This document shows positions 43,400 through 55,375 of a stretch of DNA of 64,000 nucleotides, in pieces. The position numbers were made by a program, and so were the translations under genes. The stretch is from Drechmeria coniospora (lineage: Eukaryota > Ascomycota > Sordariomycetes > Hypocreales > Ophiocordycipitaceae). The DNA is taken from contig NC_054390.1 in NCBI RefSeq assembly GCF_001625195.1, forward strand, positions 1,846,163 through 1,910,162, read 5' to 3'. Positions within the stretch are counted from its first letter, which is position 1. Every line of letters begins with the position of its first letter. The notes below the pieces were generated by a model. It ran no database searches. It was not told the origin of the DNA and was given only the letters and a program-made list of their open reading frames with translations.

Positions 43400-45610
43400 A
43401 TCGGGTCGGGCCCTTATCGGGGGCGCTCTAGGGCCGATTTTTTCCTTTAGTATAGTTAAAATTTTACGTTTCGTTTTACGGCTTACCTGCATTCTACCGT
43501 TCGTATAGGGATCTCCCTATTACTGCGTAAATTCCTCTAGGGCTTCCGTTTATACTAAAGCCTCTATCGGTTCCTAGGTTAGTTGTTCGTAACCTAGCTA
43601 TTTTATAAGGGTATTGCGTTATCCCCCTTGGCCTTAGGCCCCCCTTATAGTAAGGATACGTTCGACTTAGTATTCCTCTTGTAAGGTACTATCCTTATCT
43701 TAGACTAGTAGTAGGCCTAGCTCCGAATCCTATACTACCTAACTAGGTAAGGGGTCGTTTGCTGCCCTTTCGATAAGGTCTATATAGAAGGTAGGGTATA
43801 AGCCCTAAGGAATATCTAGTATTACTGTAAGTAGTATTAGTACTACTAGTACCGTAAACTTAGAAGCAACTTAGTCTAGCTTTCTGTATGGCCTATTGGT
43901 TTTAATATATCTAAGGCTAAGCTAGACCTTATTGCCTACCTGGAACTTTTTTACTAGGCGACCTAAAGCTACTACCGACTTATATAAGCGTTATTGTATA
44001 AAGGCAATAGCCGCTTGTATAATTTCTATTCCTTTCCTTAGGTATTATAGGAAAGCAATAGCCCTCCCTTTTAGTATTATTATACTTACCTAGTCGTCCT
44101 TTACCCTCAGTATTGTATTAATTTTATAGCCTAACAATAGCTTGTTTGGGCTAACTCCTGTAACTAAAGACTCCCTATTATTTAGGGCCAGCTAGTAGGC
44201 GGTTAGGTAGGCCGGCCAGTCGAACTGCTTAAACGAGATTAGGATCCTTAGGGTAGCTTGAATTTCCTAATTTACCCTCTTAGTACCCCTATCCATCTAG
44301 GGGTAATATAAAGTTAATAGGAGTTACTTCGTACTAATAAGGGAGCATAGGGATATCTAGAACTTACTAAGCTAGTCTAATCCCCAATCTATTATAATCT
44401 AGGCGGGAAAACCCCTAAATTGCTACTAATAGGTCTTAAACCGTTCCGCATAAGCCTCTATACTTATTGTAGTTATTGCCTTAAGTTAGATAAATTTAGA
44501 GAGGCGGTCTGTAATAACTATTAAGAATTAGGAGTCCTTATCGTTCTGTACTGGTAGGTCGGTTATAAAGTCGATCGATATTTGCTTTTAGTAACGGTCT
44601 GGCGGGGGGATTAGCTATAGGAGTTCCTATTTCTATAGACGGCTCTTGCGGCTCCAGTAGTAGTAGTAATTCCGAACATACCGTACTACGTCCTATAATA
44701 TACTATTCTAGTAGAAGTCCCGCTAAAGTACGCGGAATATTCCGTTACGACTAGGGTAGCCCGATATAGGTAATTCGTATACCTATTGTATTATTTGCAT
44801 TATTAGTAGTTCCTAGGTAGGTACCTATAGGCGTCCCTTATAGTATATTGCGCTATAGGTACTAATAGTATAATTAGCTGTTTGTTCTTTTATCTTTGCT
44901 TCTACTAGGAATTTCCGTATGCCTATTGCTACTGCTTGTTGTTAAGCTTTATATATTGTATTGTTTTGTAACGCTTAGTCCTATAATTCCTATAGGTAGG
45001 GTTCTGGGAAGAGCAGTCGGCCGGCTAGCGTATCCTATAGAAATAGCGTCTCCCTCCCTATTGGTCTCTGTACTACTGGGAGTAGTCCCTGTACTGCTAG
45101 GAGTAGTTAGGATATATTAATAGCTCCCTATCCCCCTTCCGTCTCTGGACGGGCCCGGTCCGCCCTTGTATTTGTAGCTATTATGTCTTAGGCACTTAGT
45201 ACTTTATAGCCGGCCTAGGCCCAGTCTGTCCCTATATTCGCCCGATTTATACCTATATTTATAATTGCTGTATCCTGGGTATCCTAGGCGTTGGGACCTT
45301 CTTGCGCGGGTTGGCCTTTGGGCGCCTCCTGTAGTATAGAGATTAATACCGGCCGAAGTATTTATCCTAAGCGTAGTGCGTCCTCCTTATCCTATTCCCA
45401 ATGCAAGAGCGCATCCGGCTATTATACTTACAAGCCCGGTCTATACTATAGCGAGTAATTAAAGTTTGCAAGGACTTCTGCCTATTATACCTATCGTTCT
45501 AATATCTCCTACAGTTTGGTAAAGTATTTAAGGCTCTTATAGTTCGTTAGAATAGTAAATAGTTCCGCAACGCCTTATAGGTCTACCGACTACGCCTTAA
45601 GATAGCTAAT
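43400..45610 (-). pseudogene. Gypsy B integrase and 3' part of pol (broken)
   Basis: Minus strand, rightmost part first: the end of RNase H/connection, then an integrase core with ISIDFITDLP at about 44570 and VITDRLSKFI at about 44500, then the region corresponding to TERVNQEIQATLR near 44240-44280. Breaks are mostly TAA/TAG. It is separated from RNase H at 48523 by the LINE at 45624-48510. Confidence 0.75.
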
Positions 45611-45623
45611 AACTATTAGGAGT

Positions 45624-48042
45624 GCCTAGCGGGCCTAGCGGGCCTAGCGGACCTAGCGGGCCTAACGGGCCTAACGGGCCTAGTGGGCCTAGTAGGAGGC
45701 CTACTATAAAACAGGCTAGTAGAGAAAGGTGGGAGTGGCCTAACCTAGCTTGGAAAGAGGTTAAAGAGGCTATTAATTCGTCTTCGAATAAAAAAGCCCC
45801 AGGGCCCGATACTATCGGTTTCCCCCTTATCCAGCAGACTTATAAGGTTATTCCTAAATTCCTCTACAAGGCCTATACCGCTTTATTTACAGAAGGCTAC
45901 CACCCTAAGCTATGGCGACAAAGTATAGGCATTATCCTCCCTAAGCAAGGCAACCGAGACTATAGGAAGCCTAAGTCTTACAGGGTAATAGCCTTACTAA
46001 ATTGCCTAGGCAAAGTCCTAGAAAAACTATTCGCTACGCGATTAAGCTACCTAGCCAATACTACAGACCTATTAGGCCCTACACAACTAGGCGGGCGGAA
46101 ACAAAGGTCTGCAATAGATACAGCCCTGTTGCTGACCCACTATATCGAATTACAGCGCCTATTAAGGAAAAAGGCTAGTAGTACTATTACTACTACATTA
46201 TTCCTTGATATTAAAGGCGCCTTCGATCACGTATCAAAGACTAAGCTTATAGGGGTTTTACGAAGGCTAGACCTCCCAAAGGCCCTAATTAGCTGGGTTA
46301 CATCGTTCCTATCAGGCCGATCGATCCAACTAGCCTTCGACGGCCAAATCCACCAACTAGTCGAAATAGCTATAGGAATACCGCAAGGATCGCCTATAAG
46401 CCCTATCTTATTCCTAATTTATATTAGGGATATTATAGCGGATAAGGCCTTCCAGTTATCCTATATTGATGACTTTAGCCTAACGGTATCGTCTAGATCT
46501 GCCTATAAGAACTGCCGGGCGCTAGAAGGTATTGTAACTAGGCTTACAGCCCAAGCAACGGACCAAGGGGTCCAATTTGACCACGGGAAAACGGAACTAA
46601 TCCACTTTACTACACAAAGAGCCCCTATAACGGAAGGCGTAACAATAGCTAATACAGCAATTACACCAAAGCCCGTTATTAGGTGGCTAGGTATTTGGTT
46701 CGATTCAAAGCTATCGTTTAAATTACATATCGAAAATCGAATAGCCCTAGCTAGGGCCGCCTTCCTAGGCCTATCTAGGCTAGCAAGTACCCAAAAGGGC
46801 CTACCCTATAGGGCACTACGGCAACTATATATTGCTTGTATTACTACTATAGCGGACTACGGGGTCCCTGTTTGGTACAAAGGCCAGGGCCAGGGCCAGG
46901 GCCAGGGCCAAAAAGGCCTAATACAGTACTATCAACGCCTACAAAACGAGGCCCTACCGAAGGTCCTAGGGGCCTTTAGGGGGTCCCCTACAAAAGCCCT
47001 AGAAATCGAGGCCGCGATCCCCCCGCCGGAGATACGGTTCCAGAAGGCCTGCCTAGGCTACGCCCTAAGGACCCTAATGTTTCAGTACAACCACCCGATC
47101 CGTAGGGCCTACAACATAGCCATACGGGACGAACTAGCCGAATCAGGGTCTGATTTAGGTACTTTTGCCTATATTAGGCCTATAACACAGCTATTCCGGC
47201 TACTATCGAAAATCAAGGAAATAATAGGTCCTAACTGGGGCCTAGAGAGACAAAGAGCGGCCTGGCAAGCCCCCTGGGCCCCAGGGCCTAGGGCCTCTAT
47301 AAGTATTTCGCAAAGCCCTAAGGAGACCGCTAAATTAGAACACGAAACCCTACTAAGGGACCTAGAATTTAATAACTGTATTATTTATTATACAGACGGG
47401 TCACAAGGGACTATTAGGGGTCAAATAACGAACTCGTGCGCCTATTACGAAACGGACCCTACAGGCCGGGCCCTAGGGGCAAAGGCCTATAACCTAGGCC
47501 CTAGGATTGAAGTAGTTGATGCCGAGCTAATTGGTATAACGAGGGCCCTAAAGGCCTTATCCCAACGAAACCCCCTACCGCAAGAAGCCTATCTTTTTAT
47601 AGATAGCCAAGCAGCTATTCAGAAGGTAACCGTAGGCTATAGCGACCTAGCCTATAAGGCAAGGCAGCTAGTAAATAGCCTAGCGGACCGGAAAGTAGCT
47701 ATAACCCTAACGTGGTGCCCTAGCCACGTTGGAATTATAGGGAATGAAATTGCAGACCAGGTAGCAAAAGGAGGCCTAACTAGGCCTAGTATAGGTACCC
47801 CCTATACCTCACTAAGCTATCTACGGAGGAGGGTAAAGGAAGTAGCCCTAGGGGGGTGGAAGGAGCTATGGGCTAGGGAGGAGGCCCGAGGCCCTAAGGC
47901 TAGGGGCCTAGGGGCCCACTATCGAAGGACTGGGAAACCTAGGTTTGCGTATAAGCCTAGCCTACCCGATCTGCCTAGGCCTATCCAATCGGCCTATATA
48001 CAACTAAAAACAGGGATCGGATACCTTAAGCCCTACCAATAA
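45624..48042 (+). CDS. LINE ORF2 copy with premature stop in the C-terminal domain
   Basis: Open from the truncation point in the Gly-Pro repeat through reverse transcriptase (YIDD) and RNase H, about 806 codons. TAA at 48040-48042 replaces a Lys codon 11 codons before the CKCGQKQ knuckle; the remaining frame continues normally to TAG at about 48274-48276. The change is A-to-T, so not RIP. The Gly-Gln repeat is longer here (two extra units) than in the copy at 29097. No start codon of its own is expected because the 5' end is missing. Confidence 0.85.
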
Positions 48043-48510
48043 AAGATTGGAAAAATCGACTCGGACGCCTGTAAGTGCGGGCAAAAACAGACTGTAACCC
48101 ACCTATTACTGCAATGCGTACGTTATAGGAAGGAACGGAAAGACCTAAAGGAAGCCCTACAGGGTAAGCCGCTTACCCTACCGATTTTATTTAGTACTAG
48201 GCAAGGAAGGGAGGCTCTATTTGAGTTCCTAACTACTACTAATATCGGTACGGCAAAGTGGTACCTAGAGGAATAGTACTAGGCCTAGGCCTAGGGACTA
48301 AGATTCGTAAAATGCGAGGGAAAGCTCTACTGATTTAATATAAATAGCCAGTCGTTACTGCTAGTTTAGTTAGCTAGTTAGCTCCTGCGGGCCGTTAGGA
48401 CCCTAAGGGTCTAGTAGGCCTATTAGGTCTTCTAGGCCCTAAGGGACCTATAGGCCGCCGCGCCATAGCCCCTAGGGCTGCATGCGCGTAATGAATGAAA
48501 AAAAAAAAAA
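45624..48510 (+). mobile_element. LINE, 5' truncated in the Gly-Pro repeat, inserted in gypsy B
   Basis: 2887 bp, ending in poly-A. Perfect 13-bp duplication AACTATTAGGAGT (45611-45623 and 48510-48522, first A shared with the tail) within the gypsy RNase H. Confidence 0.95.
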
Positions 48511-48522
48511 ACTATTAGGAGT

Positions 48523-48857
48523 TCCTTATTATAGATTGTATAATTCCTTTCTGCTAGTATAAGTTTGGCTAAGTAGTAGGCTACTAGTTGTAGGACCCTC
48601 TTACTATTGATTTGCAAAAGGCATCCGCTTAGTACCTTGCCTAAGCAATTGGTCTTAACAAAAGTCTTCCTATCTAGGTCCTATTGTACTAGGATTGGGT
48701 ATAACGAAAAGGTACGCTTAAGGGATTGGAAGGCTACGTCTTCTTTGGGTCCCTAGCGAAATAGTATACCCCTCCCTGTAAGGGCTATAAGTAGTTCTGT
48801 AAGGCTTGTAAAATTAGGAATAAATTTACAGTAGAAGTTTGCAAAGCCTAGGAAGCT
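48523..48857 (-). pseudogene. Gypsy B RNase H
   Basis: Minus strand shows LVAYYLAKLILAERNYTIYN followed by KELL, the RNase H signature (VAY.S.KL..AE.NY.I.DKELL), just right of the LINE insertion. It continues upstream toward the RT across the LINE at 48871-51784. Confidence 0.8.
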
Positions 48858-48870
48858 CCTAATCCCCCTT

Positions 48871-51784
48871 TTTTTTTTTTTTTTTTCATTCATTACGCGC
48901 ATGTAGCCCTAGGGGCTATGGCGCGGCGGCCTATAGGTCCTATAGGGCCTAGAAGACCTAATAGGCCTACTAGACCCTTAGGGTCCTAAGGGCACGCAGG
49001 AGCTAACTAGCTAACTAAACTAGCAGTAACGACTGGCTATTTATATTAAATCAGTAGAGCTTTCCCTCGCATTTCACGAATCTTAGTCCCTAGGCCTAGG
49101 CCTAGTACTATTCCTCTAGGTACCACTTTGCCGTACCGATATTAGTAGTAGTTAGGAACTCAAATAGAGCCTCCCTTCCTTGCCTAGTACTAAATAAAAT
49201 CGGTAGGGTAAGCGGCTTACCCTGTAGGGCTTCCTTTAGGTCTTTCCGTTCCATCCTATAACGTACGCAATATAGTAATAGGTGGGTTACAGTCTGTTTT
49301 TGCCCGCACTTACAGGCGTCCGAGTCGATTTTTCCAATCTTTTTTTGGTAGGGCTTAAGGTATCCGATCCCTGTTTTTAGTTGTATATAGGCCGATTGGA
49401 TAGGCCTAGGCAAATCGGGTAGGCTAGGCTTATACGCAAACCTAGGTTTCCCAGTCCTTCGATAGTGGGCCCCTAGGCCCCTAGCCTTAGGGCCTCGGGC
49501 CTCCTCCCTAGCCCATAGCTCCTTCCACCCCCCTAGGGCTGCCTCTTTAACTCTCCTCCGTAGATAACTTAGGGAGGTATAGGGGGCACCTATAGGCCTA
49601 GTTAGGCCACCCTTTGCAAGCTGGTCTGCAATTTCGTTCCCTATAATTCCAACGTGGCTAGGGCACCACGTTAGGGTTATAGCTACCTTCCGGTCCGCTA
49701 GGCTATTTACTAGCTGCCTTGCCTTATAGGCTAGGTCGCTATAGCCTACGGTTACCTTCTGAATAGCTGCTTGGCTGTCTATAAAAAGATAGGCTTCTTG
49801 CGGTAGGGGGTTTCGTTGGGATAAGGCCTTTAGGGCCCGAGTTATACCAATTAGCTCGGCATCAACTACTTCGATCCTAGGGCCTAGGTTATAGGCCTTT
49901 GCCCCTAGGGCCCGGCCTGTAGGGTTCGTTTCGTAATAGGCGCACGAGTTCGTTGTTTGACCCCTAATAGTCCCTTGTGACCCGTCTGTATAATAAATAA
50001 TACAGTTATTAAATTCTAGGTCCCTTAGAAGGGTTTCGTGTTCTAATTTAGCGGTCTCCTTAGGGCTTTGCGAAATACTTATAGAGGCCCTAGGCCCTAG
50101 GGCCCAGGGGGCTTGCCAGGCCGCTCTTTGTCTCTCTAGGCCCCAGTTAGGACCTATTATTTCCTTAATTTTCGATAGTAGCCGGAATAGCTGTGTTATA
50201 GGCCTGATATAGGTAAAAGTACCTAAATCAGACCCCGATTCGGCTAGTTCGTCCCGTACGGCTATGTCATAGGCCCTACGGATCGGGTGGTTGTACTGAA
50301 ACATTAGGGTCCTTAGGGCGTAGCCTAGGCAGGCCTTCTGGAACCGTATCTCCGGCGGGGGGATTGCGGCCTCAATTTCTAGGGCTTTTGTAGGGGACCC
50401 CCTAAAAGCCCCTAGGACCTTCGGTAGGGCCTCGTTTTGTAGACGTTGATAGTACTGTATTAGGCCTTTTTGGCCCTGGCCCTGGCCTTTGTACCAAACA
50501 GGGACCCCGAAGTCCGCTATAGTAGTAATACAAGCAATATATAGTTGCCGTAGTGCCCTATAGGGTAGGCCCTTTTGGGTACTTGCTAGCCTAGATAGGC
50601 CTAGGAAGGCGGCCCTAGCTAGGGCTATCCGGTTTTCGATGTGTGATTTAAACGATAGCTTTGAATCGAACCAAATACCTAGCCACCTAATAACGGGCTT
50701 TGGTGTAATTGCTATATTAGCTATTGTTACGCCTTCCGTTATAGGGGCTCTTTGTGTAGTAAAGTGGATTAGTTCCGTTTTCCCGTGGTCAAATTGGACC
50801 CCTTGGTCCGTTGCTTGGGCTGTAAGCCTAGTTACAATACCTTCTAGCGCCCGGCAGTTCTTATAGGCAGATCTAGACGATACCGTTAGGCTAAAGTCAT
50901 CAATATAGGATAACTGGAAGGCCTTATCCGCTATAATATCCCTAATATAAATTAGGAATAAGATAGGGCTTATAGGCGATCCTTGCGGTATTCCTATAGC
51001 TATTTCGACTAGTTGGTGGATTTGGCCGTCGAAGGCTAGTTGGATCGATCGGCCTGATAGGAACGATGTAACCCAGCTAATTAGGGCCTTTGGGAGGTCT
51101 AGCCTTCGTAAAACCCCTATAAGCTTAGTCTTTGATACGTGATCGAAGGCGCCTTTAATATCAAGAAATAATGTAGTAGTAATAGTACTACTAGCTTTTT
51201 TCCTTGATAGGCGCTGTAATTCGATATAGTGGGTCAGTAACAGGGCTGTATCTATTGCAGACCTTTGTTTCCGCCCGCCTAGTTGTGTAGGGCCTAATAG
51301 GTCTGTAGTATTGGCTAGGTAGCTTAATCGCGTAGCGAATAGTTTTTCTAGGACTTTGCCTAGGCAATTTAGTAAGGCTATTACCCTGTAAGACTTAGGC
51401 TTCCTATAGTCTCGGTTGCCTTGCTTAGGGAGGATAATGCCTATACTTTGTCGCCATAGCTTAGGGTGGTAGCCTTCTGTAAATAAAGCGTTATAGGCCT
51501 TGTAGAGGAATTTAGGAATAACCTTATAAGTCTGCTGGATAAGGGGGAAACCGATAGTATCGGGCCCTGGGGCTTTTTTATTCGAAGACGAATTAATAGC
51601 CTCTTTAACCTCTTTCCAAGCTAGGTTAGGCCACTCCCACCTTTCTCTACTAGCCTGTTTTATAGTAGGCCTCCTACTAGGCCCACTAGGCCCGTTAGGC
51701 CCGTTAGGCCCGCTAGGTCCGCTAGGCCCGCTAGGCCCGCTAGGCCCGCTAGGCCCGCTAGGCCCGCTAGGCCCGCTAGGCCCG
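48871..51784 (-). mobile_element. LINE, 5' truncated in the Gly-Pro repeat, inserted in gypsy B (minus orientation)
   Basis: 2914 bp. Perfect 13-bp duplication CCTAATCCCCCTT at 48858-48870 and 51785-51797. Sequence almost identical to 34603-37590. Confidence 0.95.
49108..51784 (-). CDS. LINE ORF2 copy (RT, RNase H, zinc knuckle), intact from truncation point
   Basis: Same protein as the corresponding part of 34834-38877, ending at TAG 49108-49110. Between the truncation point and codon 50304-50302 (about 490 codons) there is no in-frame ATG, GTG or TTG; the first Met is in [10 protein letters not shown] motifs ([23 protein letters not shown]), RNase H motifs and the C-terminal knuckle are all present. 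It lacks a 5' end and so any evident means of expression. Confidence 0.85.
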
Positions 51785-51797
51785 CCTAATCCCCCTT

Positions 51798-52691
51798 ACC
51801 TTAGTAGGTAGTTGCTATTCTTAAATTGCAGTAATTTTCGCTGGGTTAGGCCTAACCTTAACGCCTGCTTGGATAATAAACCTAAGGTATTTAACTTCTA
51901 TTATTGCAAATGCGTACTTATTGAGATCTAGGTAAAGACCGGCTGCCCGGAGCCGCTTAAGGATTTCCCTAACCTTAGTAATATAGTCGGCCTTCGATCC
52001 GGAGGTATAGATTAGGATATTGTCTAGATAGGTTGTAACCTACTCCCCTAATTTATCCTATAATACCCCGTTAATATATTTCTAGAATAAAGCCAGTACT
52101 CTAGCTAGGCCGAAGGGATAAACTAACTATTCGAATAGACCAAATTGTATACGGAATACCGTAAGCGGTTTGTCTCCTAGCGCTATATATAACTTATAGA
52201 ATGCTGCTTGTACGTTCAGTTTGGTAAACTAGCGTACCCCTAAGAGTAAGCGGAGCGTTTCTTTAACTAGCGGGAGTAGGTAATAGTCCTATTGTATAAT
52301 TTTATTTAGGGCCCGGTAGTCTATATATAGCCTTTATCCTTCGTTTTCTTTCTTAGTAAGTAGTATTAGTACTACTATTGCTAACGAACTTACTTGTATT
52401 TATCCCTTATCCAGTAGGTCTATAATTTGCTTGCGGACTTTAAGTAGTTAGTCTCGTAGTATATTATACAGTAGACCCTAGGGTAGCTATAGCGTTTCTC
52501 CCTTATCGTTTTGTTATAGTTGGATGTAGTAGTCTTGGGAGCCCCAGTATAGTAGTAGGCCTAAGGCCTATTCCTTATCGAAAAGGTTAGCGTAGTCCTA
52601 AAGAGCTACCGGGAGAGTAGGTAGGGCTATTATTATTGTATTTGTACTTTCGGGTGCTTATAGCGCTGTTTCTTATAGTTTTATTGCTATT
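51798..52691 (-). pseudogene. Gypsy B reverse transcriptase
   Basis: Minus strand reads PFGLARVLALF.KYING, then YLDNILIYTSGSKADYITKV and VKYLRFIIQAGVKVRPNPAK, the standard gypsy RT palm and thumb. The catalytic YLDD is YLDN (G-to-A). Followed on the left by the LINE at 48871-51784; the upstream side continues to about 53460 across the LINE at 52704-53343. Confidence 0.8.
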
Positions 52692-52703
52692 TCTTGCAAG
52701 CTT

Positions 52704-53343
52704 TTTTTTTTTTTTTTTTTTTTTTTATTCATTACGCGCATGCAGCCCTAGGGGCTATGGCGCGGCGGCCTATAGGTCCCATAGGGCCTAGAAGACCTAA
52801 TAGGCCTACTAGACCCTTAGGGTCCTAAGGGCACGCAGGAGCTAACTAGCTAACTAAACTAGCAGTAACGACTGGCTATTTATATTAAATCAGTAGAGCT
52901 TTCCCTCGCATTTCACGAATCTTAGTCCCTAGGCCTAGGCCTAGTACTATTCCTCTAGGTACCACTTTGCCGTACCGATATTAGTAGTAGTTAGGAACTC
53001 AAATAGAGCCTCCCTTCCTTGCCTAGTACTAAATAAAATCGGTAGGGTAAGCGGCTTACCCTGTAGGGCTTCCTTTAGGTCTTTCCGTTCCTTCCTATAA
53101 CGTACGCATTGTAGCAATAGGTGGGTTACAGTCTGTTTTTGCCCGCACTTACAGGCGTCCGAGTCGATTTTTCCAATCTTTTTTTGGTAGGGCTTAAGGT
53201 ATCCGATCCCTGTTTTTAGTTGTATATAGGCCGATTGGATAGGCCTAGGCAAATCGGGTAGACTAGGCTTATACGCAAACCTAGGTTTCCCAGTCCTTCG
53301 ATAGTGGGCCCCTAGGCCCCTAGCCTTAGGGCCTCGGGCCTCC
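52704..53343 (-). mobile_element. LINE 3' fragment (640 bp) in gypsy B
   Basis: Long poly-T, 3' UTR and the last about 130 codons of ORF2, which read open to the normal stop (52947-52949). Perfect 12-bp duplication TCTTGCAAGCTT at 52692-52703 and 53344-53355. Confidence 0.95.
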
Positions 53344-53355
53344 TCTTGCAAGCTT

Positions 53356-55138
53356 ATTACTACTAGTACTCCCTATTGTTTTTGTAAAAAGGTTTGTACT
53401 AGCGTAAGGTATACCTCCTAGGATCTATTGGGAGGGCGGATATTATTTACTTATACAATTTAGTTACCTACCGCCCTAATTGTAAGAGTCCGATCTATTG
53501 CATTTAGGGTTACCTATTAGTATTCTATCTATAGTAGGCCTAGTATAGCGTTTCGACTTAGGCCTAGGATAACGTATAGTAGTACTGGGCTCTTCTAGCT
53601 ATCTATATCGATTGTCGTACGGACTATATTAGTTATTGTAGGGTAGGTAAGGGTATTGCCTGTATTCTGCTAAGATATTATAATAGCCGTTTGGAGTAGC
53701 CGTTTTATTGGGAGAGGGATAAGCTTAAGTTATAGGCGTTAGGCTATCCTTTTGCTAATAGCCCTATAGTAGTTATAGCTACTATTAATTTAAACATTAA
53801 GGAACCTTATAGAATTTACAAGTATAGCAATAAGAAAGGGTAGTTTATTTATCCTTAGTATAATCTTTTTGAACTTAGTCTCCTAATTCCCCTAGTTCCT
53901 TATAGTCCGCTTACCTATAAACCCTTAGTACCTTTAAGTAAGACTTAGCTTAAAGGCGTTTTGTTTCCCTCCTCTTTCTTAGTCTCTAATTCCTTGTAAA
54001 TATATTCTTCCCTACAAACGGCCTAAATACTTATCCCTAGGGTATATAGGATTACGGCTTATTGTAGGTATTGTTAGATATAGTAGCCTCCCTCCCTGCA
54101 GTAGATATATATACCGGCCGCCCTATACTTATCTCTCTCTTCCTATGTAACCTATTTTACCTACTGTTAGGGCCCGCCTTGGCCTTAGTTTGTTTTTATT
54201 ATCGGTCTGGTCGTAGCCGCCCTAGGCCCGGCCGTAGCCCTAGAGCCTATTGTATTAACCCCTAATATTGGGGTGTTACTGTCCTTATTGGGTCGAGGGG
54301 TTGCCCTAGCCGTCCCCTAGCCGGGCCCGCCCTAGTCCTTAATTTTATCCTTTATGCGTTGTAATTCTATTTCGGATGTAATTCGTTTGTATGCGTTAAC
54401 CGCCTCGTTGTAGTTATTTATTATAGTCCCCCGCTAAAGGATACAATCCCTTATTCTCTTAGTTAGTCTAATACGGAGCTTTATAAGTTTTACCTTACTA
54501 GGCTAATGTATCCCTCCTACTAGTATAAGCTTCTCTTTAAAGCGTATAAGGAATGCTAGGAATAACTCTAACGTCCCTTGCCTAATGTCCTTTAGTTTAA
54601 TAACCGCTAGTTACTAGCAGTAAGGGTTGCTATAAGCCGATTCGAGGTACGTTAGGAATTAGAACGGGTCGTAACCGATATAGGAGCCTTCTTCGAAGTA
54701 CGTTATAACTTATTGCTAGACTTTGGCCGAGAGGTTTTGCCAAACGAAGATCTATTAGTCCTAGGCGGACCCAATAAAGTCCTTATCTACTCGGAGCTTA
54801 CGGTCTATGCAGAACTTCTAGGCTGTAAAGGTACCCTTATTGCCGTTATATAGGTCCCCGACCGGAATCGGTTTGTATTTAATACGGGCCTATAGTATAC
54901 CCGACTTGTCCCCGGTCCGCTCCTGCTAGGGGTTAATTGTTAAGGTATCCATTGGCTGGGCCGACGAATGCCCTAGGTCCTACTATACCTATTGCTGCCT
55001 ATTCTTCTGCAGAGCTAAGATTTATATAAAGTACGTTTCTATTTAGGTATATATTCGGCCAAACTCTATATAGACTTTTGCTATAAAGTCCTCTATAACT
55101 TGCTGGAGGTTAATTTCTTCGGGCTTCCCCTTATCCAT
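53356..55138 (-). pseudogene. Gypsy B gag and protease region
   Basis: Begins on the minus strand with ATG at 55136-55138 (MDKGKPEEINLQQVIEDFIA), 62 nt inside the 5' LTR. The frame continues with interspersed TAA/TAG. The rest of gag and the protease are inferred from order; I do not see a clear DTGA or zinc knuckle by eye. Confidence 0.6.
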
Positions 55139-55187
55139 TTTAACTTACGATAGTTAGGCTTTTCCTTCCTCCTAACCGGTATAAGTA

Positions 55188-55198
55188 AAGTCTTTTAA
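55188..55198 (-). promoter_or_regulatory. Putative self-priming primer-binding site of gypsy B
   Basis: On the element strand TTAAAAGACTT starts one nucleotide after the 5' LTR and is complementary to AAGTCTTTTAA inside the LTR (55248-55258). That internal site starts 59 nt before the LTR end. Confidence 0.6.
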
Positions 55199-55199
55199 A

Positions 55200-55370
55200 T
55201 ATTACGGAGTCGCTAGGCGACTGCTTTAGGACTCTTAATGATGTTTATTAAAAGACTTAAAGAAGGGAAAACTACCTAACAACTAGGGCTTCTAGTTATA
55301 TGCGTTCCTCCTAGTAGGTCCCTTGGTTCCCTTTGTTCTCCTATATCGGGCTAAGCCCGATACTATAATA
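55200..55370 (-). repeat. Gypsy B 5' LTR (171 bp)
   Basis: Pairs with 41466-41636. Terminal TG and CA have both become TA, the RIP-type change. Confidence 0.92.
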
Positions 55371-55375
55371 CTTTT

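Larger units (their letters stand above)
41466..55370 (-). mobile_element. Complete Ty3/gypsy family B element with three nested LINEs
   Basis: 171-bp LTRs at 41466-41636 and 55200-55370, TGTTA...TAACA (the right one RIP-altered at both ends), with a perfect CTTTT duplication at 41461-41465 and 55371-55375. The element is 13905 bp; without the three LINEs and their duplications it is about 7.4 kb. It reads right to left: 5' LTR, primer site (55188-55198), gag start (55136-55138), RT, RNase H, integrase, an oppositely oriented gene (42001-43370), then the 3' LTR. It sits inside gypsy D. Confidence 0.92.
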
